DNA of 64,000 nucleotides from Leishmania infantum JPCM5. Taxonomy: Eukaryota > Euglenozoa > Kinetoplastea > Trypanosomatida > Trypanosomatidae. The notes beneath the pieces are model-generated. The model had not been told where the DNA came from. It searched no databases and was given only the letters and a program-made list of their open reading frames with translations. Position 1 is the stretch's first letter. Every line of letters starts with the position of its first letter. Shown here one piece after another: positions 32,257 to 43,400 of this stretch. The position numbers and the translations under genes are program-made. The stretch lies in the NCBI RefSeq assembly GCF_000002875.2, contig NC_009395.2, positions 193,501 through 257,500 of the forward strand. The letters run 5' to 3'.

Positions 32257-33370
32257 CCCTCCCCCTTCCTTCCCGTCTTCGGCTTTTCGTTTCGCTGCTT
32301 CCGTTGCTGTGCTCGTGGTGGAACCTGACGCGCGGAACCACGTACCACACACAAACACACACATACATACACAAATCAGCAAGAGGAATTCACGAGCGGC
32401 TCACACACAAAACACGGAGAAACGGCTCCACTACTTTACCTCTCCGTCGTTTCTCTCCATCTTTGTTTTTCTCCCTCCTTTTCCGTCTTTTTTTTCGATT
32501 CTCCTCTTTCTTTTCTCGCTTCTCGTAGGCTCTTCGTTTTACGGTTTGCCCACTGCCGCTCATCTTGTTCACGCCCCCCCCTCCTGCATCCTCCCCTCCT
32601 CTCTTCCTCAGCTCCGTCTTTGCTCACTGCTGGCGTGTGCCGGTGAGTGCGAGTGCGACTGTATTTTTTGCTCCCTTATCGCTGCCCCTGCTCTTGTCGG
32701 TGCGCCTGCGTGCCATTGGACGAGATTCCTCAGTAGTGTGTGGACGAGGGGGCAACAGAAGGTTTCCTCGACTTGTGCACTCTCTTCTTCGCCTCCCTTG
32801 CGGCTCGATTCATCTGTCTCGCAGCCGCTCTCCGCGCGCGCATGTGTGCCGTCGTTTTCCCACCGGCTCACAAGAATCATTCCTCCACATTCGCACCAGG
32901 TGCAGCGGCACTTCTCTCTGCGCGTTCTCCTTTTTTTTGATTACGACTGGAGCTCCCTTTTTCTTTTTTTCACCTTTTCATTTTCGTCCTTTCCTCCCTT
33001 GGCGCTCGCTTCTTTTTGCGTAAAATCTATTTCCTGCGCCCCCCCTCCTCCCCTCCCTCCTTTTTGTTGTTGTTTTTCTTTTCCGCTTCTGTGTTGGTGC
33101 GGCCGATTTGATTTTGTTCGTGTGCGCTCTATCTTGGCTGCGGGTGCTGGAGTGCCTGTGCGTGCGTGCGTGCATTCCTTCAGAAGTAGAATCGCCCCCC
33201 CCTCTCCCCCTTTGACTTTGCCGGTTTTGTTCATTGGATTTGCGTGCACCTCCTCGTATCACCCTCTCTATCTACGGGGACGTGTGCCAAGGCGAGTGCA
33301 GCGCGTAAACACGAAGGAAAAGCCTTCCTTCTCCTCCACCTTCCCTCGCCTCCAGAGAAGCGAACAGCGA

Positions 33371-33376
33371 CAGACA

Positions 33377-33456
<80 letters not shown>

Positions 33457-33460
33457 GACA

Positions 33461-33493
<33 letters not shown>

Positions 33494-33501
33494 GCGCGCG
33501 C
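33371..33501. repeat. Compound (CA)n/(CAGA)n/(CG)n microsatellite
   Basis: About 120 bases of CA units interrupted by short CAGA groups, ending in five CG units. The longest simple repeat in the window. Confidence 0.97.
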
Positions 33502-35430
33502 AAAAAAAAAACGGAGCACAAAGAGGCGTGAAACATCGGACGGCAAACAGACCAACAAGCAAAAAGAATCCGAAAAAAAAATAGATCAGCGACGCACTTC
33601 CTACTCCTTCTCTTGCCCTTTTTCCTCGTTCTTTTCTCCCATTTCAATCTTACTGGCGGGGGGCCTCCCTCTCCCTCCCTGCCTGCCCCTCTCCTCCCCA
33701 CCACCACCACCAAAAAAAAAAAAACGCACGCACGCTACACCTTGTGGGGATCCCTCTCCCTTTCTCACCACCACGCGCAAGCTCAGCCTCGTCGCCGTTG
33801 CGCTTTGTTCTCTCCGTTTGTGTTGCCTATTCTTGCTTGCTCGCGGTCTCTCTGTCCGTCTCGCCGTGCGCGTGTAGCAATTTGGTGTTGCTCGAATTCT
33901 TTTTCACCCATTTTCCGTTTTCGCGCGTCGTTCGTGAAGGATGTGAGCTGCCCTTCCCTCCTCTCGTCTCTCTTTTCCCGCTCCGTTTCTCCTCTTACGT
34001 TCTCCTCTCCACACTCCAAAACCACCTCCGTGTATCACCTACCTCGTCTCTCTTTTTCTTTGTACGCTCCTTGTCCGGATCAACGTGCATTTCCTCTGGT
34101 CTCCCTTTCGCCCTATTCTACTTGATTTCTCTCTCCGTTCTGCCTGAGCTTGCGTGTCTGTGCGCGATTTACACGTTGCCGGCCCCCTCCCTCCCTCCTC
34201 ATCCCTCTTTCCCCATAATCTTTATCAAGGTTTTATCTATCCGAACTTGTCTAGCGGATCACCAACGAAAAAAAAAAACGTGACGCACCCAAACACACAA
34301 CGGCAGCAGAAACTCTTTTTTTTACGCTTCTGTTTGCCGATTTTCTCTTGGATCGGAAGATAACTACTTCCCCTTGCCGTTCCTCTTCTTTTCGGTTCTC
34401 TCCGCGCGCGTCTGTGCTTGTGATTGCGCGTACTACATCACCACTGAAGTTGCTGTTTTCGTTTGGCGAAGCGGGCACGAGTAATCCGCCTTTTTCTGGA
34501 TTTTTGGTTTTCTTCACCTCATCTCCTGTCTTTCTGTCTTCCTGCCTCTCACTCCCCCGCTATTCATTGTTCTCCCTTTCTTGCTTTGTCTCGCTGTCCT
34601 CTTCCTTTTCTCTGTGATTTTGTTGCCGTTGTCTTTCATCTCTTCGCTCCTATAAGGGCTACACGTGTGTGTGTGTGTGCTTGTGCGTACCAGAACCCGT
34701 TTTTTTCTCTTGCCCGTCCCCCTCCCTCTCTCTCTGTCTGCCGTCTTTTTTTTTTTGTTTGCTTGTGCGCTTGCTTGTCCCTGCCCACGTGCTCCTCTCC
34801 TTCCATCTCCCAATCTCCGCGTATCTGTCCCCCTTTTTCGACTTGTTTCGCGACTTGTTGTGAAACTGCGTGGGTGTCGTCGTCGTCTTGCCGTTGTGAG
34901 ATCGACGCTGCTCTTTTTTTTTCCTTTGTTGACGGCTCCTTCTCCGTATTTTGTTTTCCCTTTGGTCGTCCGCACATTTTTTTTTGCATATTTCGTCTTT
35001 GTGGGTTCACGTTATCGTTTCTCGTGCCTCTCTTCCCCTCGTCCGTCCCCGTCATCTTTTCGTCTCTCTGTTGTGTGTGTGTGTATGCGCTTGAAAATCT
35101 ATTTGGCGTTTTTGTTTCCCCCTTTGTTGTTGTTCCACCACGCGCGTTTTTCTGTTGGTCACATCTTCGCCTCACCTTTTTCAAGTTTTCTTTGACAACC
35201 TTTCTGTTTGTTCACACTTTCTTCGTGCGTGTTCGACTCTACCCCCACGCCCTTCTCGCTCTCTCGGGTCCCCCACTTGTTGCTGTCTTCAGTAGGACGG
35301 ACTCTCTCACACGACAACAGACCACGGGAAAACAAACAACAAAGAAAAACTGAACGCGGCTTCTGCGCTCCTCTGATACTTGGGTGTCGTACTTCACAGT
35401 GATCGTCGTGTGGTGACCCCCACCCCTCCC

Positions 35431-35449
35431 AAAAAAAAAAAAAAAAAAA
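35431..35449. repeat. Poly(A) run
   Basis: Nineteen A interrupting pyrimidine-rich DNA. Confidence 0.95.
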
Positions 35450-36826
35450 CAGAAAGATATTCTTTTTTACCGTCTTTTTCACAATTGGGCTTCGCCTTGT
35501 TCTCATCCCACCCCACCATTTTCTTGAGCGGCGCTCTTCTCTGTTTTACATTTTTTTTCGTTGTTCCCTTTTTTTTTCGTCTACCCCCATTGCTTATTTT
35601 TCTTTTCGCCTTCTACCTTCATATCTGTGGCCTGTGCCACCTGCATCTCCCGGCCCCGGGGGGCTCGCGTGACAATAACTTGCGACCCGGTGCACCCAGT
35701 AGGGTTTCAACCCTCTTGCCTGCTTAATCGGTGTCCTTGGCTCTGTAAGCACGCTGCAACCCTCCCAAATTTTGTACGGACTCGGGCAAACAAAAAACAG
35801 CGACGGTGAAGAGGCGAGCAAGTGTTCTTTGCAGTCAGCAACAACAACAGCAACGGGCCCCCATCTTCCTCCCCTTCCTTCACACAAGCTAACAGGATTC
35901 ACAAAGACAACAGCGGAGGAGCACATAGAGGACTGTGTGTTGCTACGTGTGTCTCTGCTGTTCCCTCTCGTTGCGCTCATTCCTTTCTCCCTCTTTTTTT
36001 TGGCTCCCTCGCTTTATATTTGTCTACGTGTGCTCTCGCTCTCGATCTTTTTTTCGGTTGTTGCTGGTAGTGTTTGCGTAAAATTGTATATTCCTTTGAG
36101 TTGACCCCTCACCCTTTTCCTTTTCTCGTGTGGGGCTCCTGCTCCCTTCGGTGCGCGACTGTTTTCTGCTTGTGTGTGCGTGCGTGCGCGTGTGCTCCTT
36201 TGTTTTTTGCTTCTTCCGCTCTCTTCGAGGGGCTCATACGAATATATATATATATATATACATACATAGAAGAGACACACCGACACACATAAATACACAC
36301 ACACACACACACACGCAAGGGACCCCCTTTTTGCCGTATAGCTTCTCATCTTTGACTTGTTCGTTGCCCTCTCGTGTGCTTCGCGGGCTCGACACTCGGG
36401 AAAACCTCGAGGCAATTATTTTTCTTTTTTTTTGTGTTTGTCGCCTTTGCGTCTCGCTCTCGATTATATTTCTGCGGCTGACAGACTCGTCCCTCGCTCT
36501 CTCCGTACAAGGATACATTATTCCATACGTGCATCTTGGCGCCTTTTGTTTTTTATTCTTGAGGTTTGGTCGCTCTGCATTGGTTCTCCTGTCATCGGGT
36601 CTCTCTCTTATTTCCTTACGTGTACTTTTTTTTTGTCGTTGCTTCCCCTTTTACGATCTTTTTTTTTCTCCTTTCGATTACGACTCTAGCGTCGCGTCAC
36701 GTTGCGTGTGTGTGTGTGTGGAAGTGCCCTCCTTCTCTTTCTTCAACGCCACGAAAGCAACATAATCAGTGGCTGCGTCGGTTCATTGAACGATTTTCTT
36801 CCCCCATCCCCTCTCTTCTTTTTTTC

Positions 36827-36828
36827 AG
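36827..36828 (+). promoter_or_regulatory. Candidate spliced-leader acceptor AG of the Ser/Gln-rich gene
   Basis: The tract CCCCTCTCTTCTTTTTTTC runs straight into this AG, 264 bases before the chosen ATG. It is among the strongest acceptor-like sites in the window. Confidence 0.5.
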
Positions 36829-37092
36829 TCGTATTGTCCTTGATCGCTTGACTTTTATACACCATTTTTTAGTTTGAAGCTTCTACATCGCGGTACCGGT
36901 TTCGTGCGCGCGTTCTTGTGCACCGCCGGCTGCTCTTGCTTCTGCATATCGCTGTCCCCGCTGGCAGCGTTGGTTGCACCTCCCCTCACCCCCCTGCGCC
37001 TGAGTGAGTGTGAGCGTGTTTTCGCACCTTTCACGCATCCTTTTTTTTTTCGTTTTGTGTTTTCTCGTGCTGCTTGTTGTGCACCGCGCGCT

Positions 37093-40000
37093 ATGTACAA
37101 ATTCCAGTCTTCGTCCCCTCTTTCCACCCATAACTGCGCTACTACCGCCACCAGCACACCCCCAGCTGCTGCCGCCCTTCCCGGCGCTCAGAGCTTCGCT
37201 TCGCTCGCCACTGCGCGGCTTCCCCGGGGTTCGGGGCTTTCACGGAACATTCTGGCCGACGACATGGACAACCTGCTGAGCAGCAGCGACTTCACTGCGA
37301 CGTTGTTGCCGTGGGCCGTTTTCAGTTCTTCAGACGTCCCCGAAGTGACTAAGAGTGAGCAGCAGCAGCAGCAACAGGCACCCTCGCAGGCCTTCAGACG
37401 CCTGCCGACTCCTGTGCAGACAAGATCGATTCCTTTTATGCCCAGCATGGACGGTCCCTTCCCCTTTTCGGATTCTGCAGGCGGTGAGGCTCCACAGCAG
37501 TTCTCCGCATTGCCGTTGCAACAGCGACACCCGTCGTTTATTTCCCAGAGCTTCTCCAAGGAGTTCCGCACAGTGAATCAGTACACCGCGTCTTCCTTTG
37601 TGCACGCGCTCGACACGAAAGCTTCTGCCGCCACCGATCCCCACCTTGTGAGCGCCCACGGCAGTTTTCCGATGCCATTGAACGCGTCGTCGGCGAACCA
37701 GGCGGAAGGGGAAAATCTAAGCTGTGCCATCTCCTACAGCAACAACCACGGGGAGGCTTGCGGCGATGAGCGGTCGCGACCATCGCGTCAAGCACACGTG
37801 CACGGGAGCGCTTCATTCTTCTCAGCGTCGCTGTCGTCGAGATCTTCCTCGTTACTGTCGCCATTGACGCCCGCTCCAGAGGAGCACATTACCGGGTACA
37901 CCTCCGTTATCCTGCCGACGGTGCCTCCCTCCTTCACCGGCGAAGACTACTACGAACATGCGATGCATGTTCAGGTAGAGTTTGTCAAGCAGCTGTGCGA
38001 CGGCACTGGTGGCAACGATAGCAACGGGAGCGGCAAGCTGGAGGAGTTGGGCAGGTCGTGCGATACGTCTCGCAGCTCTTCGCTGCAACGCCTGCAGCAG
38101 TCGGCTTCTCTGCACGTGAAGGCAGGCAGCTTTGACGGCCTGTCGGCAGCACCGGGGTCTCGAGCGGCCATGGGGGCGGCGGCATCGAGTGCGCCGGTTG
38201 CACCGGCGCCGCCGCCTTTGAGCACGTTCCAACCACTCAGCACTGCCACGACTGGCTCGGACGAGTATCGGGCGTATTCGTCCGCCAGCGCCGCCGGTGC
38301 TGGCACCGTGCAGGACGCACCGACCGGGGTCAACCAATTGAAAGGCAGCGCGCACGCGCAGCTTCAGGCGTCTTCGGGGGACTTCCAAACACCGCTGTTG
38401 CCGTCGCAGGGGATGGTCCTCCTCCAGCTGCCGCCGCCGCAGCATCGAGCTCCTTTTACTTCATCTCCGTTGCTGGCGCAGACGTGGACTAGCACTGCTG
38501 GGGCTGCGAATGGCGAAGAAGTGGCTGCCCCCAGTAGCGGCCAACAGCAACTTCAATTAAACGCTCATTCGCAGTCGAACTCGCGCCAGTACTCTGTCGG
38601 GGCCACATCAGGGGCGGCGACGTTTGTAGGTCCGGCTTGGTCTGGCAGCGGTGTCTACACAACTTCACCAGCGCAATCCTTCAATGCTTCCAATGGCTAC
38701 CACACAGGCAGCGGCACGCCCCCGTCAGGTGGCCCAGCACATCTGATCATGTTAGTGCCTGCGTCCAGTGAAAACTCGTCTACAGGCCACTCGACGCAAG
38801 CTCAGCAACACCTTTACGCCATGCAGGTGCCGGCTCAGACTCTCTCTACCAGCGAGACAGCCGCCGCGCCTCGTTATGTATCTTCTCACTGCAGTGGCGC
38901 TGTACCGTCCCCATCGATGCAGCTGTCGAGCCCCACAACGGTGGCTTCTGGTAGCGGTGCCAGTGCCGTCCCCCTGCTGTACGTAACAGCACCGACAGCT
39001 TTTGCGGGGTTCCCGCCCACGGCGGCGGGGCGTCAGGTGAACACATCGCCCCCCTCCAGCGTCTCTGGCCACTCGTGCTCCGTCAGCATGACACAAGCTT
39101 CTGCACCAGAGATATCTTCGCCGAGCTCGCACTACCTGTACCTGCACACCTATCCTCCAGCGAACCACTCGCCATCGCGGCCGCTGCCCCTGCAGCAGTA
39201 CTCAGGGCACTTCCCCTCACAAGTGCCTAGCGCGGGTATGCCGAAAGCGGCCGAGCAGGCAGCCTCGGCCTCCCTGCACGCCAGGACGCCATCGCCCTTG
39301 GGCACGGCAGCCGCAGCGCATCTGCCGCACGCCATGAGCACCGAGGCCTTCTCTCCAGGCAGCAAGATGGCTGGGCTGAAGTGCCCTAGCATCCGGCCGG
39401 TAGCGCCTGCGACAAGCACAGATATGCTGCGCAAGCAGGTTAATGTCCACGGTGCCATGATGAACGTGCTGCCCTTTTACCCGTACAACGAGAGTGCCCC
39501 ACCCGCGCTGACGGCGCCAATTGTGACGGGGACCCGATCGGCCAGCAACAGCACTCTCGTGCAGTCCTTGAGCGGGTCGGGCTGGTCGTCGCGGTCCGTG
39601 AATAGCAACACAGAGTGCAACCTGGACGGAAGTCGGCGATCACTGGACGGTTTTAGGAGCCACGATGGAGCGAAGGCGTCCTCTTGCACGTTGAGAGGTG
39701 ACACGCCCTCGCTGGAGAACGCGCCTGTGTTGCCCATTTTCATTCAAATGTTTCCGTGCGAACTGCGTGACCGCGTCGGCCTACTGAACCGCGTGATAGA
39801 AGCGACGTGCGGGCGTGACGCTGGTCTTGTGCAGAGCTTCGAAACCCGTTCCGAAACATCCTTCATCGCCCATGTGCGGACGAACAACGTGTGGGAGTTG
39901 ATCTACAAGTTGCGGTGCCGTGTGCTGATGGATCGGTTTGGCTTCTGGTACGCGGCCGACATCGATCAGTATGTGCGCATGAAGGAGTACTGCGAAAGTG

Positions 40001-40479
40001 TTCGGCGCCTGCCGCAGCAGACGAGGCATTTCCAGACTGATGGGCTGCCCTGCATGCCGCTCGTCGTGGAGCTGTCGCGCTCACTGGATCGCGGGCTGGT
40101 CCCTGAAAACACTGGACCGCGCTGCTTCGACGAGCTCGTGCCGATCGCCGCCGTGGATCGCCATCGTTCCCGCCTGCAAGGGTCGTCGTCGGCGCACAAT
40201 GGCCACTCCAACGCGAGCATGAGCGGCAAGGCCGTGGCCGCCAGCGGCGCCTCTGCAGCTGGCGGTAGCGTTCTCCTCACTAGCGTTGGCGATGTGCGAT
40301 CGCTGCATGGCGGGTCGCCGGTTTTTCCGACCAACAATGGCCATGCGATGATGTTGTCACCGCACATGGTGCCAGTATTGGCGGGTGGTAGCTACAGGGC
40401 TGGCGGTAGCACGAGTGGCAGCAGTGCGCAGGTGATTCACATGGACCCAAAGTTCCTGCCACCATCCTTTGCCATGTAG
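37093..40479 (+). CDS. Large Ser/Gln/Ala-rich protein with a conserved-looking C-terminal block
   Basis: 1128 residues from ATG 37093 (MYKFQSSS). The frame is open upstream to an earlier ATG at 36874, but the extra 73 codons look like 5' UTR (T-runs, Phe/Cys/Leu-rich), so the later start is preferred. Residues 1-870 are low complexity: Ser, Ala, Pro, Gln and Gly, with a poly-Gln patch (SEQQQQQQQAPS) near 95. Residues about 878-1000 are compositionally normal and compact, containing FIQMFPCELRDRVGLLNRVI, SFIAHVRTNNVWELIYKLRC, FGFWYAADIDQYVRMKEY and PCMPLVVELSRSLDRG, so this is the likely folded module. The architecture resembles trypanosomatid post-transcriptional regulators, but no named domain is recognised. 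Confidence 0.82.
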   Translation: MYKFQSSSPLSTHNCATTATSTPPAAAALPGAQSFASLATARLPRGSGLSRNILADDMDNLLSSSDFTATLLPWAVFSSSDVPEVTKSEQQQQQQAPSQAFRRLPTPVQTRSIPFMPSMDGPFPFSDSAGGEAPQQFSALPLQQRHPSFISQSFSKEFRTVNQYTASSFVHALDTKASAATDPHLVSAHGSFPMPLNASSANQAEGENLSCAISYSNNHGEACGDERSRPSRQAHVHGSASFFSASLSSRSSSLLSPLTPAPEEHITGYTSVILPTVPPSFTGEDYYEHAMHVQVEFVKQLCDGTGGNDSNGSGKLEELGRSCDTSRSSSLQRLQQSASLHVKAGSFDGLSAAPGSRAAMGAAASSAPVAPAPPPLSTFQPLSTATTGSDEYRAYSSASAAGAGTVQDAPTGVNQLKGSAHAQLQASSGDFQTPLLPSQGMVLLQLPPPQHRAPFTSSPLLAQTWTSTAGAANGEEVAAPSSGQQQLQLNAHSQSNSRQYSVGATSGAATFVGPAWSGSGVYTTSPAQSFNASNGYHTGSGTPPSGGPAHLIMLVPASSENSSTGHSTQAQQHLYAMQVPAQTLSTSETAAAPRYVSSHCSGAVPSPSMQLSSPTTVASGSGASAVPLLYVTAPTAFAGFPPTAAGRQVNTSPPSSVSGHSCSVSMTQASAPEISSPSSHYLYLHTYPPANHSPSRPLPLQQYSGHFPSQVPSAGMPKAAEQAASASLHARTPSPLGTAAAAHLPHAMSTEAFSPGSKMAGLKCPSIRPVAPATSTDMLRKQVNVHGAMMNVLPFYPYNESAPPALTAPIVTGTRSASNSTLVQSLSGSGWSSRSVNSNTECNLDGSRRSLDGFRSHDGAKASSCTLRGDTPSLENAPVLPIFIQMFPCELRDRVGLLNRVIEATCGRDAGLVQSFETRSETSFIAHVRTNNVWELIYKLRCRVLMDRFGFWYAADIDQYVRMKEYCESVRRLPQQTRHFQTDGLPCMPLVVELSRSLDRGLVPENTGPRCFDELVPIAAVDRHRSRLQGSSSAHNGHSNASMSGKAVAASGASAAGGSVLLTSVGDVRSLHGGSPVFPTNNGHAMMLSPHMVPVLAGGSYRAGGSTSGSSAQVIHMDPKFLPPSFAM

Positions 40480-43400
40480 CGAAGTCCGTAAAAAGTGCGC
40501 CCGCAGACACACAAGCGCTGAGCGTGTCACGCCAACCCTCGTGGCTCCTCTTTTGCCTCTATGTCGTTGTTTCGGCTCTTTCATTGTCCATCTCTCGGTG
40601 CTGCCCTTCTGCGCTTCTTCTTTTTCTTCTTGTGTGCCTACTCTCGCCTCCCCCCGACACACACACACACACACATCACACGGTAGCTCCTGCCCCTCCT
40701 TTGGTTTTGAGCTTTCTCGTCCCAGCTTGTATTCAGGTTACTGCGCGATCCTCTTTGTTATATATAACTATATATATATATATAGTTATATTCTCTTTTG
40801 TGTACGGATTCCGAACTCCTCGTTCACAGCACCCCCCGCCTCTTCCTCTCCGTCTTGAAAGCTCTTGCCCCCTCCCCCTTGCCGTCGTCTTAACTTTACG
40901 CTGGTCTCGGCGTGACGGGGCTCTTCTTTTCCTTCCCGCTCTTTGTAAGGTTTTCTTCTTCCCTCCTGCCTTATGCCCTTGATGGCATTCCGTGTTTCTG
41001 GTATACACACGCGCATATATACACATATATATATATATGTATATAGATATTCCCTTTAAGAGCTGGCAAGCACCGGTCTTATGCATGTATTACTGTTCAT
41101 ATCTCTCTTTTCTCGTGTGAGTATCGGTAAAGGATGGATGATGAGGCTCATGCTGCTTGGAGCTGAAGTGCATGCGTGCATGCGATACTGCTTTGGTTCG
41201 TTATGCATGTGCTTGTCCTTGGCTTGTTGCAGCTGAATACCGGAGAAAGCCGAGAGTGGGTGATGAGATGGGGCAACTTGCCTCTCTCTGGCTTCTTCTC
41301 AGTGTACGTCTTCTCTTTTTCTTTCACCCGCTTGAACTTCCTTCACCGCATGCGCAAGCGCGCCAGCGCCTCGACGGCGTGATCCTGATGACGCACGGGC
41401 TAGCGCGTCTCTTTCTGTACGGGTGCTTTGCCCCCCCCCCCCCCTCCGCCGAATCAACTGCCTCGCGGCTTTCCGGGCTTGAAGTGCGTGAATACACATG
41501 TATACTTCGTGCGCATCTGATATATATATAGTAGATGGATGTGCATGTAGGTGTGTGTGTGTGTACATGTATGCTGGGTGCGCGTGCGTACATGTACGTG
41601 CCTATGTATATGTATATATATATATAAATGTATATAGATGCCTATATATGACAGTGTGCGTATGCATATAGGTGTGTGGGGGTGTTCAGCGCTTAATGCT
41701 CACCCAACGCCCACCTTCTCCATCGTTTTACCTTTACCCAGGAACACACATGAAAAAAGACAAGAAAAGCACCGCGAAAAGGGAACGTTGCATTGTTTTG
41801 CACTCGTTTATGTTGGCTTATGCATGCAAGCATCCTTTCGAAGCTACGTTGAGGTCTCCAAACTAAGGACTGTGTGCGTGCATGCTCTCTCGTGGCATTC
41901 GCACTTTATTTGTGCCTCTTCCTTCGTTGTATAGCCCTCTCGTCTTTTCTATGTGTTTGTGTGCATGTAGGTGTGTGCCCATTCTCTTCTCGGATCACCT
42001 CCTCAGCATATACACCATCAGAGGGAGGGGGAGAGAAGGAGAGACAAGCACGACGTCGCTCAGCGTGGCCACCGCATCCTCTTCCATTCTCTCACTCGTC
42101 CCTGCTCCGTTTACGTTTTCTTCCCGTCTTATTTAGCCCGCTGCGCATCTTCGGTGACGCCGCCGTGCTTCCACCCCCTTTTTCCTACTTTTTTTTTGTT
42201 TGATCTCTGCCCCATCCCCTCCACTTTTATCTACTTCACTTTTTTTTTCTCCGAATCTTCTGTTTCTCCATGCGCGCTTCAGCGCGTCACGTGTCGCCAG
42301 AGGGAATGCACATCGAAATGCCTGCTCAGTGTGCTTGTGTTTGTGTCTTCGCCTAGGCGTCTTTCTGAGAGGACGAGAGGCGACATGTGTGCTTTTTCGT
42401 TTTTTTTATACCGATGCTGTGATTGGTGATGTTGGCCATCTTTGCTGCTGTCTCGTTCTGTGCATGCTGCCTGTTTTGCTTCCTCTCCCCCTTTTTGTGT
42501 GCCCTGAACCACGCACAGAAACTACTCACGCCTTGTCGAAAATCACGAAGGTCCCCGTGTTGCTGTGTTGCGCTTCGTTGTGTGTGTGTGTGTGTGCTTT
42601 ATGCTGTCCTGACGTTGTTCCCTTGTGTGCCGGGTGCATTCAGGTTTCACCCAAAGAAGGAAACGAAATACGCCGCTTTCACATGGTTGCTCGTCCAGCG
42701 TGGGCAGAGAGAGACACCGGAGCCACGAAAAGTATAAGCGGAAGGTGAGGGAGCGACTCCTTTCCTTCGTCAGTTACGTGCTCTCGGTGTCTCTTTGCCT
42801 TTCTTCGCGGCAGCCGGAGGCCACCGCACTGTCTTCTGTTTCCATGTTTGATTCCCCCCTCCCCCCTCTCCCTTCCTCCCATGTAGCTGTGACACGTCCT
42901 CTCGCTCCTTTTTGGCATTCCGCGTTGTCTCTTGGTCTTGGATCTCCCACGCCCTATTCGCTCATCTTCGCTGCCCCTCCCTTTCTTTTCGTCTTTTGGT
43001 TTGATGAATGGTTGACTTTTCCTTTGATGTGTATCTTCTACGTGGGCGCGCATGGGCTGACGCGGACGCGGGCGGTGTGCGTTTTTGTGCGTGTGGAGCG
43101 AAGGGCTGCTGACAGCGGCCTTTGTTGTCGTTGTTGTCTCTCTCTCTCTCTTGCACTTTTGTTTTGTTCCATACTCACCCCAACACCTCTTGTGTTGGTT
43201 CCCCTTGCTGATATCACTTGTATCTGCGCGCCAAGTCTGCGCGCGCTCTTTACACTCTTGCGACGGGTTCTTCTGTTCTCCGTCGTACGCCACCCTCCAT
43301 CAGCTGTGGCGCTGTTTTCTTCCATTTTCTCTTCCGGTTTTCGCCTTTTTTCTGTGTTTCTGCGTTCTTTGGACCCCTCCCCCACTCCCACTGCCTCCGA

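Larger units (their letters stand above)
28174..37092. other. 8.9-kb noncoding, pyrimidine-biased region
   Basis: No convincing gene. The plus strand is dominated by T and C from about 29.2 kb, with long T- and C-runs, CA/GT/TA microsatellites and short tandem repeats. Long open frames here (for example 31337-33877) are artefacts of stop-poor pyrimidine sequence encoding Ser/Leu/Phe/Pro runs. A less biased island lies at about 35630-35920 and contains the short inverted repeat AGGGTT-TC-AACCCT. The region would contain the zinc-knuckle 3' UTR and the 5' region of the Ser/Gln-rich gene. Confidence 0.7.

Noticed and set aside
33371..33501. CRISPR-like array
   Set aside because: It is a simple dinucleotide/tetranucleotide repeat with no unique spacers, in a eukaryotic genome.
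31337..33877. 846-codon open frame on the plus strand
   Set aside because: It is composed of Ser/Leu/Phe/Pro and Thr-His repeats read from T/C-rich DNA and the CA microsatellite. Stop codons are rare in such sequence, and there is no domain or codon bias.
35690..35750. tRNA-like segment near the AGGGTTTCAACCCT hairpin
   Set aside because: The invariant TTC-R-A loop, acceptor pairing and an anticodon arm cannot be assembled on either strand.
36874..37092. N-terminal extension of the Ser/Gln-rich protein from an earlier ATG
   Set aside because: The extra codons translate T-runs and Cys/Phe/Leu-rich sequence typical of a 5' UTR; the product becomes compositionally normal only from 37093. It cannot be excluded without 5'-end mapping.
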